In this document: positions 1-10,899 of the stretch, piece after piece
Numbering within the stretch: the first letter of the stretch is position 1
Layout of the letters: each line of letters opens with the position of its first letter
Source of the DNA: Isoetes taiwanensis
Lineage: Eukaryota > Streptophyta > Lycopodiopsida > Isoetales > Isoetaceae
Length of the DNA stretch: 64,000 nt
NCBI GenBank assembly: GCA_021234155.1
Contig: JAJEKV010000003.1
Coordinates: 24,030,874-24,094,873, forward strand
Reading direction: 5' to 3'
Translations under genes and position numbers: made by a program
Notes under the pieces: generated by a model
What the model was told of the DNA's origin: nothing
Databases searched by the model: none
The model's input: the letters and a program-made list of their open reading frames with translations, nothing else

Positions 1-108
1 AGGACCTGAGAAAGCCTCCACAATCTAGGAAACCTAAAGGCAAGATTATTTGCTTTCAATGAGAACTTAACATTTGAGAATGTTGACCACTTGTATATTC
101 ATATTGAA
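1..108 (+). pseudogene. Dof-type ORF, 3' end only (cut by window start)
   Basis: This stretch matches the last part of the Dof ORF found complete at 21,556-22,254, including the tail that reads NENLTFEN before the stop. The Dof zinc-binding segment itself lies outside the window. Small indels shift the frame between the basic segment and the tail, so this copy does not read through. It is followed by the same 3' flank as the other copies, so it is one more copy of the repeat unit and not an isolated gene. Confidence 0.6.
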
Positions 109-2165
109 ATTGTCTTGCCATGCCATTTCTATATGGTTATTGAGGTATCTGACTCCCATTTGGGTTGTAAATACGTGGAGAATTTATAAAGATTTTTGCA
201 CTTGATGTCCTTTGTTTGTTTTTGCACTTGATGTCCTTTTATTTTTTGACTACTTGGTCTTTTATCTTTTCATGTCTATGCTATCGGTTTATAGAAAGTT
301 GGCATTGAAGATAATAGGAAGATCTAGTCTAATCATTACGTGTACCAAACTTGATATATTTCTAGTACTATGCCTCCGCACAATGCATTCTAATGGACTA
401 TCAAAATGTAGACTCTAAATCCACGGCCTTCCTGCAACACTTACAAATGCTCATGCTAATAAACCAAGCATATGATGTCAAAGTGGTCGGTTCGCATGTT
501 ATAACAAGTAGGTTAGAAACATTAATTAATAGAATATAATATAATTTGTCGCGTTCTTTTTAGCGAAAAATACATTAACAAGCATTTTTATTTAGATTAC
601 ATAATATGATTTGTGGCCAGCGTTAGCAACCAAAACCACTTGTATTGTAGCAGCGTGACAAAATATAAATCATCCACGCTTGCGATCTTGTATTTGTGAC
701 ATGTGATAAAATTAATTGCGGTTGCTACCGAATCCACGAACCATAATTTTTTTTGTATTTTGTTAATGGTCATTTTGTCACATGTGACATTTACTAAGGA
801 TTAGTTATGTTGGGACAAATTCCATATGAATTAAATTAGAATTAAGAAAAAAAGCGAGAGTCTCTAAAGCTCTTGCATATTAGAATCTCTTAATTATGAG
901 GCGATGCGCCATCATTTGGACATTTGGAGTTAGTTACATTTAAAGTGTTCAAAGTACAAATTTAAAAGCACGAGAGAAGAAAAAGCATTCTTCAAAAATC
1001 GATTAAATTATAAAGTATAACATATACAAAAGATATGGTTCAAAGCTTAGGACAACTATGCAGCATAACTACTGCTGCTTTTGTCATGCATGCCAATTCC
1101 CATGTCATGTCGCTCTTGATCCCTCAATATCTGGTCTAATCTTGGGTTCAACATCTATGTCCTACAATCCCATTCCAGTACATGTGAATAGAAAGTCTTT
1201 GGCATATGCAAAATAAATAGTAAATCTTTGAGAGCTAACCCCGACTTATAAGTTCTTCTACTTTATGGATAATATGCATTCAGAGGGGACTGCCAACATA
1301 CCTAATGTTTATCCTGCACATAAAAAACCATAATAATAAAAGTTACATTTGTTGTTTTACCACAATAGCCACTGGAGTGTCAAGATGAACTCTTTAGAAC
1401 CACTTTCTGGTTGGATTTAATGTTTTTGAACATACCATCTTATCTTAACCCTCATATATTAAGAAAAATATGCTAAGTAATCATGCTTTTGTAAACATTA
1501 GATGACCAAAAGTACAGGGGAAGCACTTTTTGTACTTAATGACCATAAATGATGACTTTACAAAAGAGCGGGAGAAAAGCCATCTTAGACCTAACAAAGA
1601 TCGAGTTGTTAAAGTAACTCCACTACAAATCGAGGGATATCGGATATATATCAGGAAGTAAGAAATAAGGACCCATTGGTGGGATTATCTATTATAACAA
1701 TATCAAGGTTTGATGATGCCCAAGAAGCGTTATGAAGACCTATTAGTATCATCAATTAGCAAATAGGAGAAGCGGAAAGCGAGTAAAATCCTTTGCCTAC
1801 AAGTATTGGCCCTGCAAGTCATTATGTCGGTCATATATGATGCATTGACTGCAATCTCAATAGAGAACTAATATGATGTTAAGAATCATCAAAGCAAAAG
1901 TTTAGGCGATTGGCTTCAAAAGAATTACATATCGAAACAAAAATTGCGGCGGGGATATGCAATGCGCAATAATGGGTTTAATTGTAAGCATAATAAGCAA
2001 TTTAACAATATGCATGGAACCATCAATGCATTAGAGCATCAATCTTTGAGTACCTTTATATGCCGCGAGGTGAACCTAATATAAGTACTGCGTGCTTATC
2101 GTTAGCGATTCCATAAAAAGACTGAGAAGTTCACTAATTTAGAATTAGAGTCACGAACCTATGAC

Positions 2166-2460
2166 CACAACTTGCATTTGGACAAATATATTCTTGAATT
2201 GCATTCCTATTCTCAAAAGCTGATCTTTTATTTTTCTTTTTAGCTCTGTGAATCCTATATCGCACCACATCCACGGACACGAGAATAAAAACAAAATATG
2301 TTAACCATGTGATTCTTTGCCTGATAATAAAATGGCATTACACATTGCATAATCCGGCGGCGGTGTGGCGTAACTTGAACTTTTCGTTGCCCGGTGCATC
2401 CATCAACCAGCTGCTTGATTGCATTGCAAACCTTGGCATCTTTTCTAGTCTGTAAAAACA
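2166..2460 (-). pseudogene. TFIIE-alpha fragment, copy in repeat unit A
   Basis: On the minus strand this holds the same two exon-like pieces as 19,081-19,374. The second piece contains the start of a helical stretch followed by a zinc-ribbon half (YICPNASCGHR-like). The first is more damaged here, with the codons around LLDYAR replaced by a GC-rich run. An intron-like spacer is kept between them, which argues for DNA-level copying. It is too short and broken to make a protein. Confidence 0.55.
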
Positions 2461-2894
2461 TATAAAAACAAACCAAATGAATGTGATTCATTTATTTCCC
2501 TTTCCATTGTTCATTATATGTATGAACCATGCTTATCAAGCAGCGAGATACTCTTTGGGCTTATAGTTCCATTCATGACCAGCAAAACGGACATGAAACG
2601 GATCTACCATTAGGTTGATTGATTCGAGCAATAGATGAACTTAGCATAAATGTTGATGGCAGATTTTGTTTTCTATAGTAATGGGATTGGGTTAAGTTCT
2701 CCGGCTATAAACCTCACATAATGCTAGAAGTATGGCATGGACAACTTTTGCAATATGCTTATCTAGGGGCTGCTTGCTATTAATGTCTTTTATCAATCTT
2801 AGCTGTCCAACCTGGATAATAATGTATGCTCTAGGATCTTCACAATCTGAAGGATAGTTTGTATTAAAATTTTGTGAGCACAGTTTGCGTTAAT

Positions 2895-4440
2895 TTTTTT
2901 TTTCTTCTTTTTGAGGGTAAGAGATTAGATTAAATTATAATATAAAAGGCGTGGTCCCACAGCAGAGGAAGATAGAGAATGAATTACGGACTAAATGTGG
3001 AGGGTTTTACCAATGCGATTACTCAAGAGAGCATCATCTTTTCTCCCCACCATGTGGGTACTATATGGGGATCACGAATCTTCTCCAAAGGGAAGGTACT
3101 ATAGAGAGAGGCAACTCCTTTTCCACACCTAGAACCCCCACTTGATACTCGATATAGTTAACATTAAATAACTGCCACATTTGCAACAACATTGTCGGCA
3201 TCATTTTCCTCTATTCCATCCTTGTTGAGCGAATGCATCTAAAGAAGGAATATAATCCTTCCAAAGCACCTAGTCTATCAAGTATTTTGTTATATCTCCT
3301 ACCCTTCTGCCTATGGTGCAATAAACCCATCAATGCTACTTCGGATTAAACATGTTTTTTAGTTTTGCAATAGAAATCTCAAGCCCTTCAATGCATAAGC
3401 CACAGCGGTATTTCGGACCAGCCAAAGAGCAATGTTCATAAGTGAGGCATCAATCGACTTCTATCACGAGATCAATATTAGTCGACCATTCTAATTCGAG
3501 GGGCGGACAAGCGAATGATGGGGCTAACCCAATGCCGATACTCCATGATCATGGGGCAAAGATCGTGATCCATCCATGATCATGGATGCCCAATGGATTC
3601 GAACCCGAACATCAAATGAGCATTTGTCTACATCTGTTATACCCTTGTTATATAAACTCACATTTGTACTTAGCCCCATTCAAGGGCCATCCATATGAAA
3701 AATTGAATCTTCTTGGGCTGATGGATTACCAAATTGGCTAAAGCTGCTAACCACTGGCGTTATTCATTCAGTCTTATCTACGCTTTTAGCGGGCGTCTTG
3801 ACCTAGAGGCCAGATAGATCTTTGACCTGCTTGTAATGTTGACATCCATCGAGTAGCCACCTTTCTTGTAATCCAACAACTCGACACATAAGTGACATTC
3901 TTGAGAATCTCCGTAACATTGTCTGTCACCTTCCTTAGCGGAGGAAATTCTTTGCTTGTGCTTCATACAACTAGTCCATCTGCTATTTAACCCACGGGTA
4001 TTGCTTAGGTATGATACGCATTCTTCCACTTAATCAAGATGCGAAGATGGGGAGAGTGCTAAGGGAACCCTCCCCTTTCCCAAATCTTCGTGTTCCCGAG
4101 AAAATACAAAATCCTCCTGTTTCTCCAGGAGGATTCATAGGGATAAATATGTGTTGTACTTCCTTCCAGGCCTGAAGAATCCTTCTCATTACTGGGGATG
4201 TCCCATGAGCCATCTTAAAACTATAGAGCTACCTCCTTTGGTACCCACGGCCCACGGGTAAATGAGAACAAATTGTTACCTACTCAATTGCTAATAGATC
4301 TTGCCTCGAAATTTGGAAGCCAGGGCTCCTATAAAAGCACAATGTCTGAATTCATTGATCTGATGGCTGCCAATATCCTTCCACACTTCAACACGCGTTT
4401 TATTCCATGAAGGTTCCAAGAGGCAATCTTCATGTGGCAA
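2895..4440 (-). mobile_element. LINE-B remnant, copy 1 (deletion derivative)
   Basis: Minus strand. The 3' end is the A-rich run, seen as T-rich at about 2,896-2,920, followed by a 3' UTR also found at 15.82-16.1 kb. Around 3,560-3,790 the minus strand encodes the zf-RVT-like C-terminal segment of plant LINEs. Near 4,432 it has the start of an APE-type endonuclease (M-K-I-A-S-W-N-L-H-G). The reverse-transcriptase core is absent, so this is an internally deleted copy. Its 5' edge is joined directly to Dof repeat sequence at about 4,460. Flanks at 2,830-2,895 match those of copy 2, so the insertion predates duplication of the block. Confidence 0.65.
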
Positions 4441-4464
4441 AAAAGATCTTCATGGGGCAAACTT

Positions 4465-4640
4465 CATGGGGCAAACTAAAGGGTGTTAGGAGCCTCCACG
4501 GTCTAGGAAACCTAAAAGGCAAGGCTATTTGCTTCAATGAGAACTTAACATTTGAGAATGTTCATCCACTTGTATATTCATATTTAAATTGTCTTTGCCA
4601 TTTCTATATGGTTATTGAGATTATGCGACTTCCATTTGGG
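4465..4640 (+). pseudogene. Dof-type ORF, 3' fragment
   Basis: Plus-strand copy of the basic segment and C-terminal tail that follow the Dof finger in the 21.5-22.25 kb copy. It begins abruptly after a three-fold micro-repeat of CTTCATGKGGCAAA at the LINE-B junction. An open frame runs from the LINE-B endonuclease start through the junction into the Dof tail (4,407-4,646), an accidental fusion. The zinc-binding cysteines are missing. Confidence 0.6.
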
Positions 4641-5690
4641 TTGTAAATACGTGGAGAATTTATAAAGATTTTTTGCACTTGATGTCCTTTGTTTGTAAGA
4701 ATTTATGTCAGTCATCTCCTTTTATTTTGACTACTTGGTCATTTATCTTTTTCATGTCTATGCTATCAGATGTAGTATACCTTTTCTAGTATACAAAAAG
4801 TTGGTAATGAAGATAATAAGAAGATCTAGTCTAAGCATTACGTGTGCAAACTTGATATATTTGCTATAAACCAAGCATATTATATTAAAGGCGGAGTCAG
4901 TTCTGCATGTTATAACAAGTAGGTTAGAAACATTAATAGAATATAATATAATTTGTCACGTTCCTTTTAACGAAAAATACATTAACAAGCATTTTTTAAT
5001 TTCCGTTACATAATATGATTTGTGACGCGTTAGCAACAAAAAACCACTTGTGCGTGACAAAAATATAAATCATCACCGCGTTCTGCGATCTTGTATTTGT
5101 GACATGTGATAAAATTAATTGCAGTTGCCACACGTCCCGACAACATAACTACTGCTGCTTTTGTCATGCATGCCAATTCCCATGTCATGTCGCTCTTGAT
5201 CCCTCAATATCTGGTCTACTCTTGGGTTCAACATCTATGTCCTACAATCCCATTCCAGTACAGGTGAATAGAAACTGTTGGCATATGCAAAATAAATAGT
5301 AAATGCTGAGAGCTAACCTTGACTTATAAGTTCTTCTACTTTATATGGAATATGCATTAGAGAAATTTTGCCAACATACCTAATAAAAACCAAAATAATA
5401 AAAGTTACATTTGTTGTTTTACCACAATAGCCACTAGAGTGTCAAGACGAACTCTTTAGAACCACTTTCTGGTTGGATTTAATGTTTTTGAGCGTACCAT
5501 CTTACCTTGACCCTCATATATTAAGGAAAATATGCTAAGTAATCATGCTTTTTGTAAACATTAGATGACCAAAGTCTGAGGGAAGCACTTTTGTATAGCG
5601 ACCATAAATGATGACTTTACAAAAGAACGGGAGAAGAAGCCATCTTAGACCTAATAAAAGATCAGTTGTTAAAGATAGTTGCCAACTCGA
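4640..5690 (+). repeat. Dof-unit 3' flank, copy B
   Basis: This matches the flank downstream of the other Dof copies: the TGCACTTGATGTCC words, the run ending near ATAATATAATTTGTCACG, the CACGCG-type words, and then the block shared with 1.0-1.7 kb and 20.0-20.7 kb. The closest relative is copy A. No coding potential is seen apart from a possible exon-like stretch (minus strand, about 5,140-5,250) conserved in all three copies. Confidence 0.7.
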
Positions 5691-6600
5691 CAGCCTTTGC
5701 AGATAGAGCTAGTAGGAAAGCACACGAGTTAGAGCATCTTCAAGATTTTAGACACCGGCTTAGTTGGACTCCCATGTGTAACATCTCTACATGGGAAGTA
5801 TACCCCATGTCATTTCTCTAGAAAATGGTTTAAGAATATTGCCTGACACTCGTTCAATTAACACGTTGACAACTGAGCTTAGGGGCAGAATCGCAAAGTT
5901 TTTATCACGCATAACTAACTTGCCAGCACATATTTGCCATTAAGCGCACCTAGTTTGCCAATAATCTGATAAATGTGACCCCTAGGAGCAAGGAACAAGT
6001 TATACGTTTTTGGAAATAAAAGCATCGGTTACTGAGACAACTAGATGGAGATTCCTTTGTGTCAAAGTGTAAGGCAGTTTGTGCTCTTACATTCAATAAG
6101 CCATATATGATCGGTGCATCACCCATTATTAAGTTTCTAAGCTACTTGTTATAACATGCACTTGCCTTTGACATAACATGCTTGCTTGTAGAGGCATTGG
6201 TAAGTCTGGCATGAAGTGTGGTTAGAAATTGCATTGAGATTTCTTTATGCCTTAGCTAGTAACTTGATCTTCTCAAGCGTAAAGCAGTTTGTGCTCTTAC
6301 ATTTAATCAGGCTAATCTCACTTTATTTCGGGTTTAGAAGCCATGATCAGTGCAGCTCGTTGTGTTAAGTTTTTAACCTACTTGTTATAACATGCAGAAC
6401 TGACTCCACCTTTGACATAACATGCTTGGTTTGTAGCATAAGCATTGGTAAGTGTGGCAGGAAGGCTTTGATTTAGAATCTACATTTTTATGGTCCATAA
6501 GAATGCTTTTGTCCGCAGGCATAATGCTAGAAATATACAAGTTTTCACATGTAATGATTATTTGCATCTTCCTATTATCTTGATTACCAAGTTTCTATAT
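5690..6600. repeat. Repeat segments shared in inverted orientation with 13.9-14.6 kb
   Basis: The first 0.6 kb matches the reverse complement of 14.2-14.6 kb. The part after 6,380 is a reverse-complement copy of the Dof-unit flank also seen at 21.15-21.4 and 62.7-63.0 kb. No gene is supported here. Confidence 0.6.
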
Positions 6601-7609
6601 ACTAGGAAAGATATACTACATCGATAGCATAGACATGAAAAGATAAAAGACCAAGTAGTCAAAAAAAAGGAAGTGAATCTGTTTGAGCATGATATATTGA
6701 GAGGGAAAGGGACTATAAAAATGGATTCTTATGTATATGATCATCTTTATCTCTATTTTGCATATGAATTCTATTTTAGTTCCATAAATTCGAAATGCAG
6801 GTTGTCTGGCGAAATAGACATGCTCGGTTCCCAATACATTATGGGTTTATTCACGCCATTAAAAGCAGTCACATGCACCATCATTTGAAAAAAGTAATCT
6901 TTGCCATAGTAGCTCAAAGGAATATTTGTTCAAACAGAAACATGGGCACATAAAATATAGACTTCACAATATTCCTCAAGTGTTGTTTGTTAATGGTCTG
7001 AAAGAACTTATAGCTAACATGCATTCAATTCTATGGAGTAGTTCCATGTGTTGCAAGGTTATTTTGAAGGTGAGTTTGCATGTTAAGTCAGAACAGGTCT
7101 TTGCTAATGTTGTAGGTTAGATGCTTTTGTACCTTCAATTATAGAGCAATCCCATGTGTTTTTCCAAATCAATCCATCTGCTATTGGAGTGGGTTCCATC
7201 AGGAGAAAGATATGGCATTCAATTCGAAGGTATCCAGTTGCAATGATCATCATACTTATCGTTTCCTTCAGCTTTTAGGTTTAGATCCTATGTTATGTAC
7301 TGTGTTTTGTGTGGTTCATCTTATATTAGTCTTCATATTCATGTGCAACGGATAAGTACGAAAAGCATTCTGTTGGCAACGTCACAACGGTATTTCCAGA
7401 CCACCCAAAGAGCAATGTTCACAAGTGAGGCATCAATACAGCTTCTATGTGAGATCAATATCAGTCCTGACCATTCTAATCACATGACTCTAAATCACAG
7501 CCTTCCTGCCACACTTACAAATGCTCCTGCTATAAACCAAGCATATTATGTCAAAGGCGGAGTCAGTTCTGCATGTTATAAAAAGTAGGTTAGAAACATT
7601 AATAGAATA
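6600..7609. repeat. Repeat segment, empty-site copy for the 10.9 kb insertion, then flank tail
   Basis: 6,760-7,000 matches the reverse complement of 10.75-10.89 plus 12.8-12.9 kb. Here the sequence at about 6,822-6,834 is continuous, so it is the unoccupied version of the 10,900-12,794 retroinsertion. 7,480-7,609 is a Dof-unit flank tail cut by the Helitron at 7,610. Short open frames are present but none is recognisable. Confidence 0.6.
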
Positions 7610-9457
7610 CTAGTAATGGTGCCCAGCGTTGTTGGGCATAAGTTGAGAGCTTGTAAATGCTTTGGGATGCAGTGAGAAAAGCCCTATCCCTTTCCCTTTC
7701 CCTTTTGCTCTATCCCGCATTTCATTTTTTCTTATTTTCTCCACTTTTTTTTTTCTTTTTCTTTTTTTTTTCTCGTCTTTCTCACATGTTTTCTTGTTTT
7801 CCCATCCCTTTCCTTCCCCCTTCCCTGTTCCCGATAACCTTTTTCCCTTCCCTTTTGCTCCTTTCTCCACCTTTTCCCTTCCTCTTTCTTTTTTTTTTAT
7901 GCCTTCTCTTTTCTTCCATGTCTTCCATTTTTCTCAACCTTTTACTCTTTCGCCCTTTTCCATGCCTATTTTCCCTTCTCTTTTCCTCCTTTTCCCACTA
8001 TTTTCCTCCTTTTTTTATGTGCCCTTTTTCCCTTCCATTTTTCTTTTCTCCCTCCATTTTTTTCCATGCCCTTTTTACCTTCCCTTTTCCATCTCCTCAC
8101 CCTTTCCCTCTTTCCCTTTTCCATGTTCCCTTTTCTCTTCCCCTTTTCCATTTTCCTCATTTCCTTTTCCCGTGCCTCTCTCTCTTTCCCCCCCTTTTCC
8201 ATTCTTTTTCTTTTTCTATTTCCCTTTTCCCATGCCTTTTTTTTCCCACCATTTTCTTCTTTCTATTTTTCCGTGCTTCCTTTTCCTCCTTTTCCCACCC
8301 TTTCCCTCTTCGGTGCAATTTTCCCTTCTTTCAACCCTTCCTTTTTTCTTTTCTCTTTTCCTTTCCTCATGTCATTTTTCCTTTCCCTCCCTCCATCACT
8401 CCCCTGCTTTCCTTTCCCTTTTTTTCCCTTTTTTCCTGTTTCCTTTTCTTGATGGATTTTTTTTCTTTTCGTTTTCCTCCTTTGTCGATCCTTTTCCTGT
8501 GCACTTTTTCCCTTCCTTTCCTTTTCCTTTTCCCTTTTTCCATACCTTTTGCATATTTGTTTTATTCTCTTATTTCCTATACCCATTTTCCTCTTTTCCC
8601 CACCTTTCTCTCTTGCCCCTTTTCTTTTCCCTTTTTTCTTTTTTCCCGCATTTTCCTCTTCCCTTTTCTCTCATGCCCTTCCCCCCTTCCCTTTTCTCGT
8701 TTCTCTCTTTCTTTTTCCTTGTGACCTTTACCTAGGTTCCCTTTCCCCCTTTTCCCTTTCCTTTTTTCTTTCTTCTCACTTTCCCTTTTTCTATGCCCCT
8801 TTTCTTTTCCCCTCTCCCCATCCTTTTCTTGTTCCCCATTGTCTCTTCCCTTTTCCTCATTTTTCCAACCTTTCACTCTTCCCCTTTTCTTGATGCGTTT
8901 TTTCCCTTCCCTTTCCCTCTTTTTTTTTTTCCCTTTTCCTATGCCCTTTGTCCCTTCCTTTTTCCTCTTTCCTCAACGCTTCTCTTTTTCCCTCTTTTCC
9001 CACGCTCCTTCCTTTTCCCATGCTTTTTTTCTCCTCCCCTTTTCCATGCTTTTTTTCTCCTTCATTTTCTCCCTTTTTCAACCTTTTCCTCTTTCCTTTT
9101 TGTTTTTCATGCCCTTTCCATTTACCTTTTCCACTTTATCTCTTCCTCCTTCCCTCGTGCCCTTTTCCCAGGTTCCCTTTTCCTTTTTCGTTTTCCATGC
9201 CTTTTTCTCTTCTCTTATCCCCACCCTTTTCCCTTTTCCCCATGTCTTTTTGCCCTTCACATTCTCTCTTTCCACTTCCCTTTTCCTTTTCCCCCTTTTC
9301 ATTTACCCTTTTCCCTTAAGATATCGAAGCATGACCAATCATAGTGTTGGTAAGTCGTGCAATAAATCTAGGCCTTCGGATGCATCCAGATGATCTCGGC
9401 CATTCAAATTAGGGCTCGATGCACTACGCACTTACGGTATAACATTATAATATAAGA
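7610..9457 (-). mobile_element. Complete non-autonomous Helitron with polypyrimidine core
   Basis: On the minus strand the element starts with TC at 9,457 and ends in CTAG at 7,613-7,610. A 6-bp-stem hairpin (TGCCCA...TGGGCA) lies six bases before the CTAG. It sits between host A and host T, as Helitrons do. The host sequence AATAGAATA|TAATATAATTTG is continuous in other copies (for example near 4,936), which proves both ends. The element is 1,848 bp and has no Rep/helicase gene, so it would depend on a helper. The inside is mostly an imperfect pyrimidine tract. Confidence 0.85.
7681..9316 (+). repeat. 1.6-kb polypyrimidine (C/T) tract
   Basis: The plus strand is almost entirely C and T, built of imperfectly repeated words such as CCCTTTTCC and CATGCCCTTTTTCCC, with scattered ATG. 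All three plus frames stay open for hundreds of codons only because stops need A or G. The tract is not coding. It has mirror-like pyrimidine runs that could adopt triplex DNA in vitro. Confidence 0.85.
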
Positions 9458-9531
9458 TAATATAATTTGTCACGGTTTTTTAACGAAAAATATATTAACA
9501 AGCATTTTTTAATTTCCATTACATAATATGA

Positions 9532-9620
9532 CTAGTTATGGTGCCCGCGTTGCCGGGCTCTAGTAAGAACTTCGAGAGCCTACTGGCTATTGAAACTGGT
9601 ATTAAGAGATGGTGAGTTCA
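9532..9620 (-). mobile_element. Helitron 3' terminus
   Basis: The minus strand ends in GGCACCATAACTAG preceded by a GC-rich hairpin (GCCCG...CGGGC), then host T. The host to the left is the repeat tail ending ACATAATATGA. The same tail has the same insertion at 63,083. The other end of this element was not found. Confidence 0.65.
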
Positions 9621-10610
9621 AAAAAGTCCATACGAAGTTGAAATGGAGCTTTGGGGGGTAAGTGCTATTTGTATTGGAAGATATGGTGGAATAGGAGTAT
9701 ATAGTTTGATATAGGCATGCCAAATAAATTGCTTTCTTTTTATGGAATTGCAAGTGAGCTTAGATTAAGGAGTTCATAGGCATGCCAAATGCATGTTTTC
9801 TTTTGTATTGGTAGGAAGGACTTCATCACATGGGTTGGGGATCTGCAGTATGTAAGTGATTAAGAGTGCGCCATAAAGTCCGCCACATGAAACGTTTGTT
9901 TTATAAGTTTACTATGCAAGCTGCTTTAAGCGTCAATAACATATAGTTGGATGTGGTTATCTAAGCTAGGATTAGTGTCTTGCAATTCAATATAAGATGT
10001 ACAGGATGTACATGGCAAGGTCAAAGGCCTTCAAAAATCTATTGAATAATTCAATTTAAGATGACCAATATAGATGTTCCTATATATGGGTAAAGCCTTT
10101 GTGTGATATATAGTATAGTTATGCTTATGTCAACTGAATTTCTTTTCACTCACGTGTGAGTAGCAATTTGATAAACACATCTACATTTTTTATTGCAATG
10201 AATGGTACATGCTAACTATTATAGTCCCATATTTGATTTGAGAACTACCTCCAACTATACAATGTTATTTCAATTATAACAATGCTATGGAGTATTATAC
10301 TTTGATGTGCAAAATGTTGGTAAATATTTAGGTGGTGACATATATGTTCTTTGCCAGAACAGAAATGGATAAGCTTGATGGACAATACTATTTTTGAAAA
10401 TGCTCATGTTTACCTTCTGACATTGTACCATAAAAAATATGATTGCATTTCTTGTTGGCAGACACAGTACTATCTTTCTATTCTATTCTATTCTATCTTT
10501 CTTGTATAAGCTCAATAGTTTGGCAAAAACAATTCAATTCCCAAATAAAAGGAGACTTTAACAAAATACTCTATGATTATGTTTTTGAGCACATTATAAT
10601 CCAAGAGACT
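9620..10610. other. No gene recognised
   Basis: AT-rich sequence without a convincing coding region. It may be the interior of the Helitron that ends at 9,532, but no 5' end could be placed. It includes a short ATTCT/TTCTA run at 10,475-10,500. Confidence 0.5.
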
Positions 10611-10613
10611 TTG

Positions 10614-10712
10614 CTTCAAATAACAACATACTGCGAGATTGTAGGGCTTCAAATAACAGCATACTGCGAGATTGTAGGGCTTCAAATAACGCATACTGCG
10701 AGATTGTAGGGC
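10614..10712 (+). repeat. Three-copy tandem repeat of about 32 bp
   Basis: The unit CTTCAAATAACANCATACTGCG plus GAGATTGTAGGG-type sequence occurs three times head to tail. Unit 2 reads AACAGCATACT where unit 3 reads AACGCATACT, one base shorter at a CAG. The tandem makes a small open frame that is not a gene. Confidence 0.8.
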
Positions 10713-10886
10713 TTTATGTTACAATATGTGTCCCTATGTCTTGATTGTGAAGTCTAAATTTTATATGTCCATGTTTCTATTCGAACAAATATTCCTTTGG
10801 AGCTACTACGGCAAAGATTACTTCTTTTTCAAATAATGGTGCATGTGATTGTTTTAATGGCAGTAACAAACTCCATAATGTATTGG

Positions 10887-10899
10887 GAATCGAGCATGT
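10887..10899 (+). repeat. Target site duplication (left)
   Basis: GAATCGAGCATGT occurs here and again at 12,795-12,807, immediately after the poly(A). The related unoccupied site is near 6,822-6,834 on the other strand. Confidence 0.85.

Larger units (their letters stand above)
1..2700 (-). repeat. Repeat unit copy A (inverted relative to 18.7-22.2 kb)
   Basis: Read as reverse complement, this segment matches 18.7-22.2 kb over most of its length: the Dof 3' end, an AT-rich flank with GTCACGCGTTAC-like words, a 1.0-1.7 kb stretch shared also with 5.1-5.7 kb, and the TFIIE-alpha fragment near 2.2-2.5 kb. Many small indels separate the copies. No intact gene is seen in it. Its left end is outside the window. 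Confidence 0.8.

Noticed and set aside
7657-9393. Several open frames of 100-357 codons on both strands
   Set aside because: They exist only because the tract is nearly all pyrimidine (or purine on the other strand), so stops are rare in every frame; the products are low-complexity F/P/S/L or K/E/G/R.
10443-10709. 88-codon protein with an internal repeat
   Set aside because: The repeat comes from the 32-bp DNA tandem; no other support.
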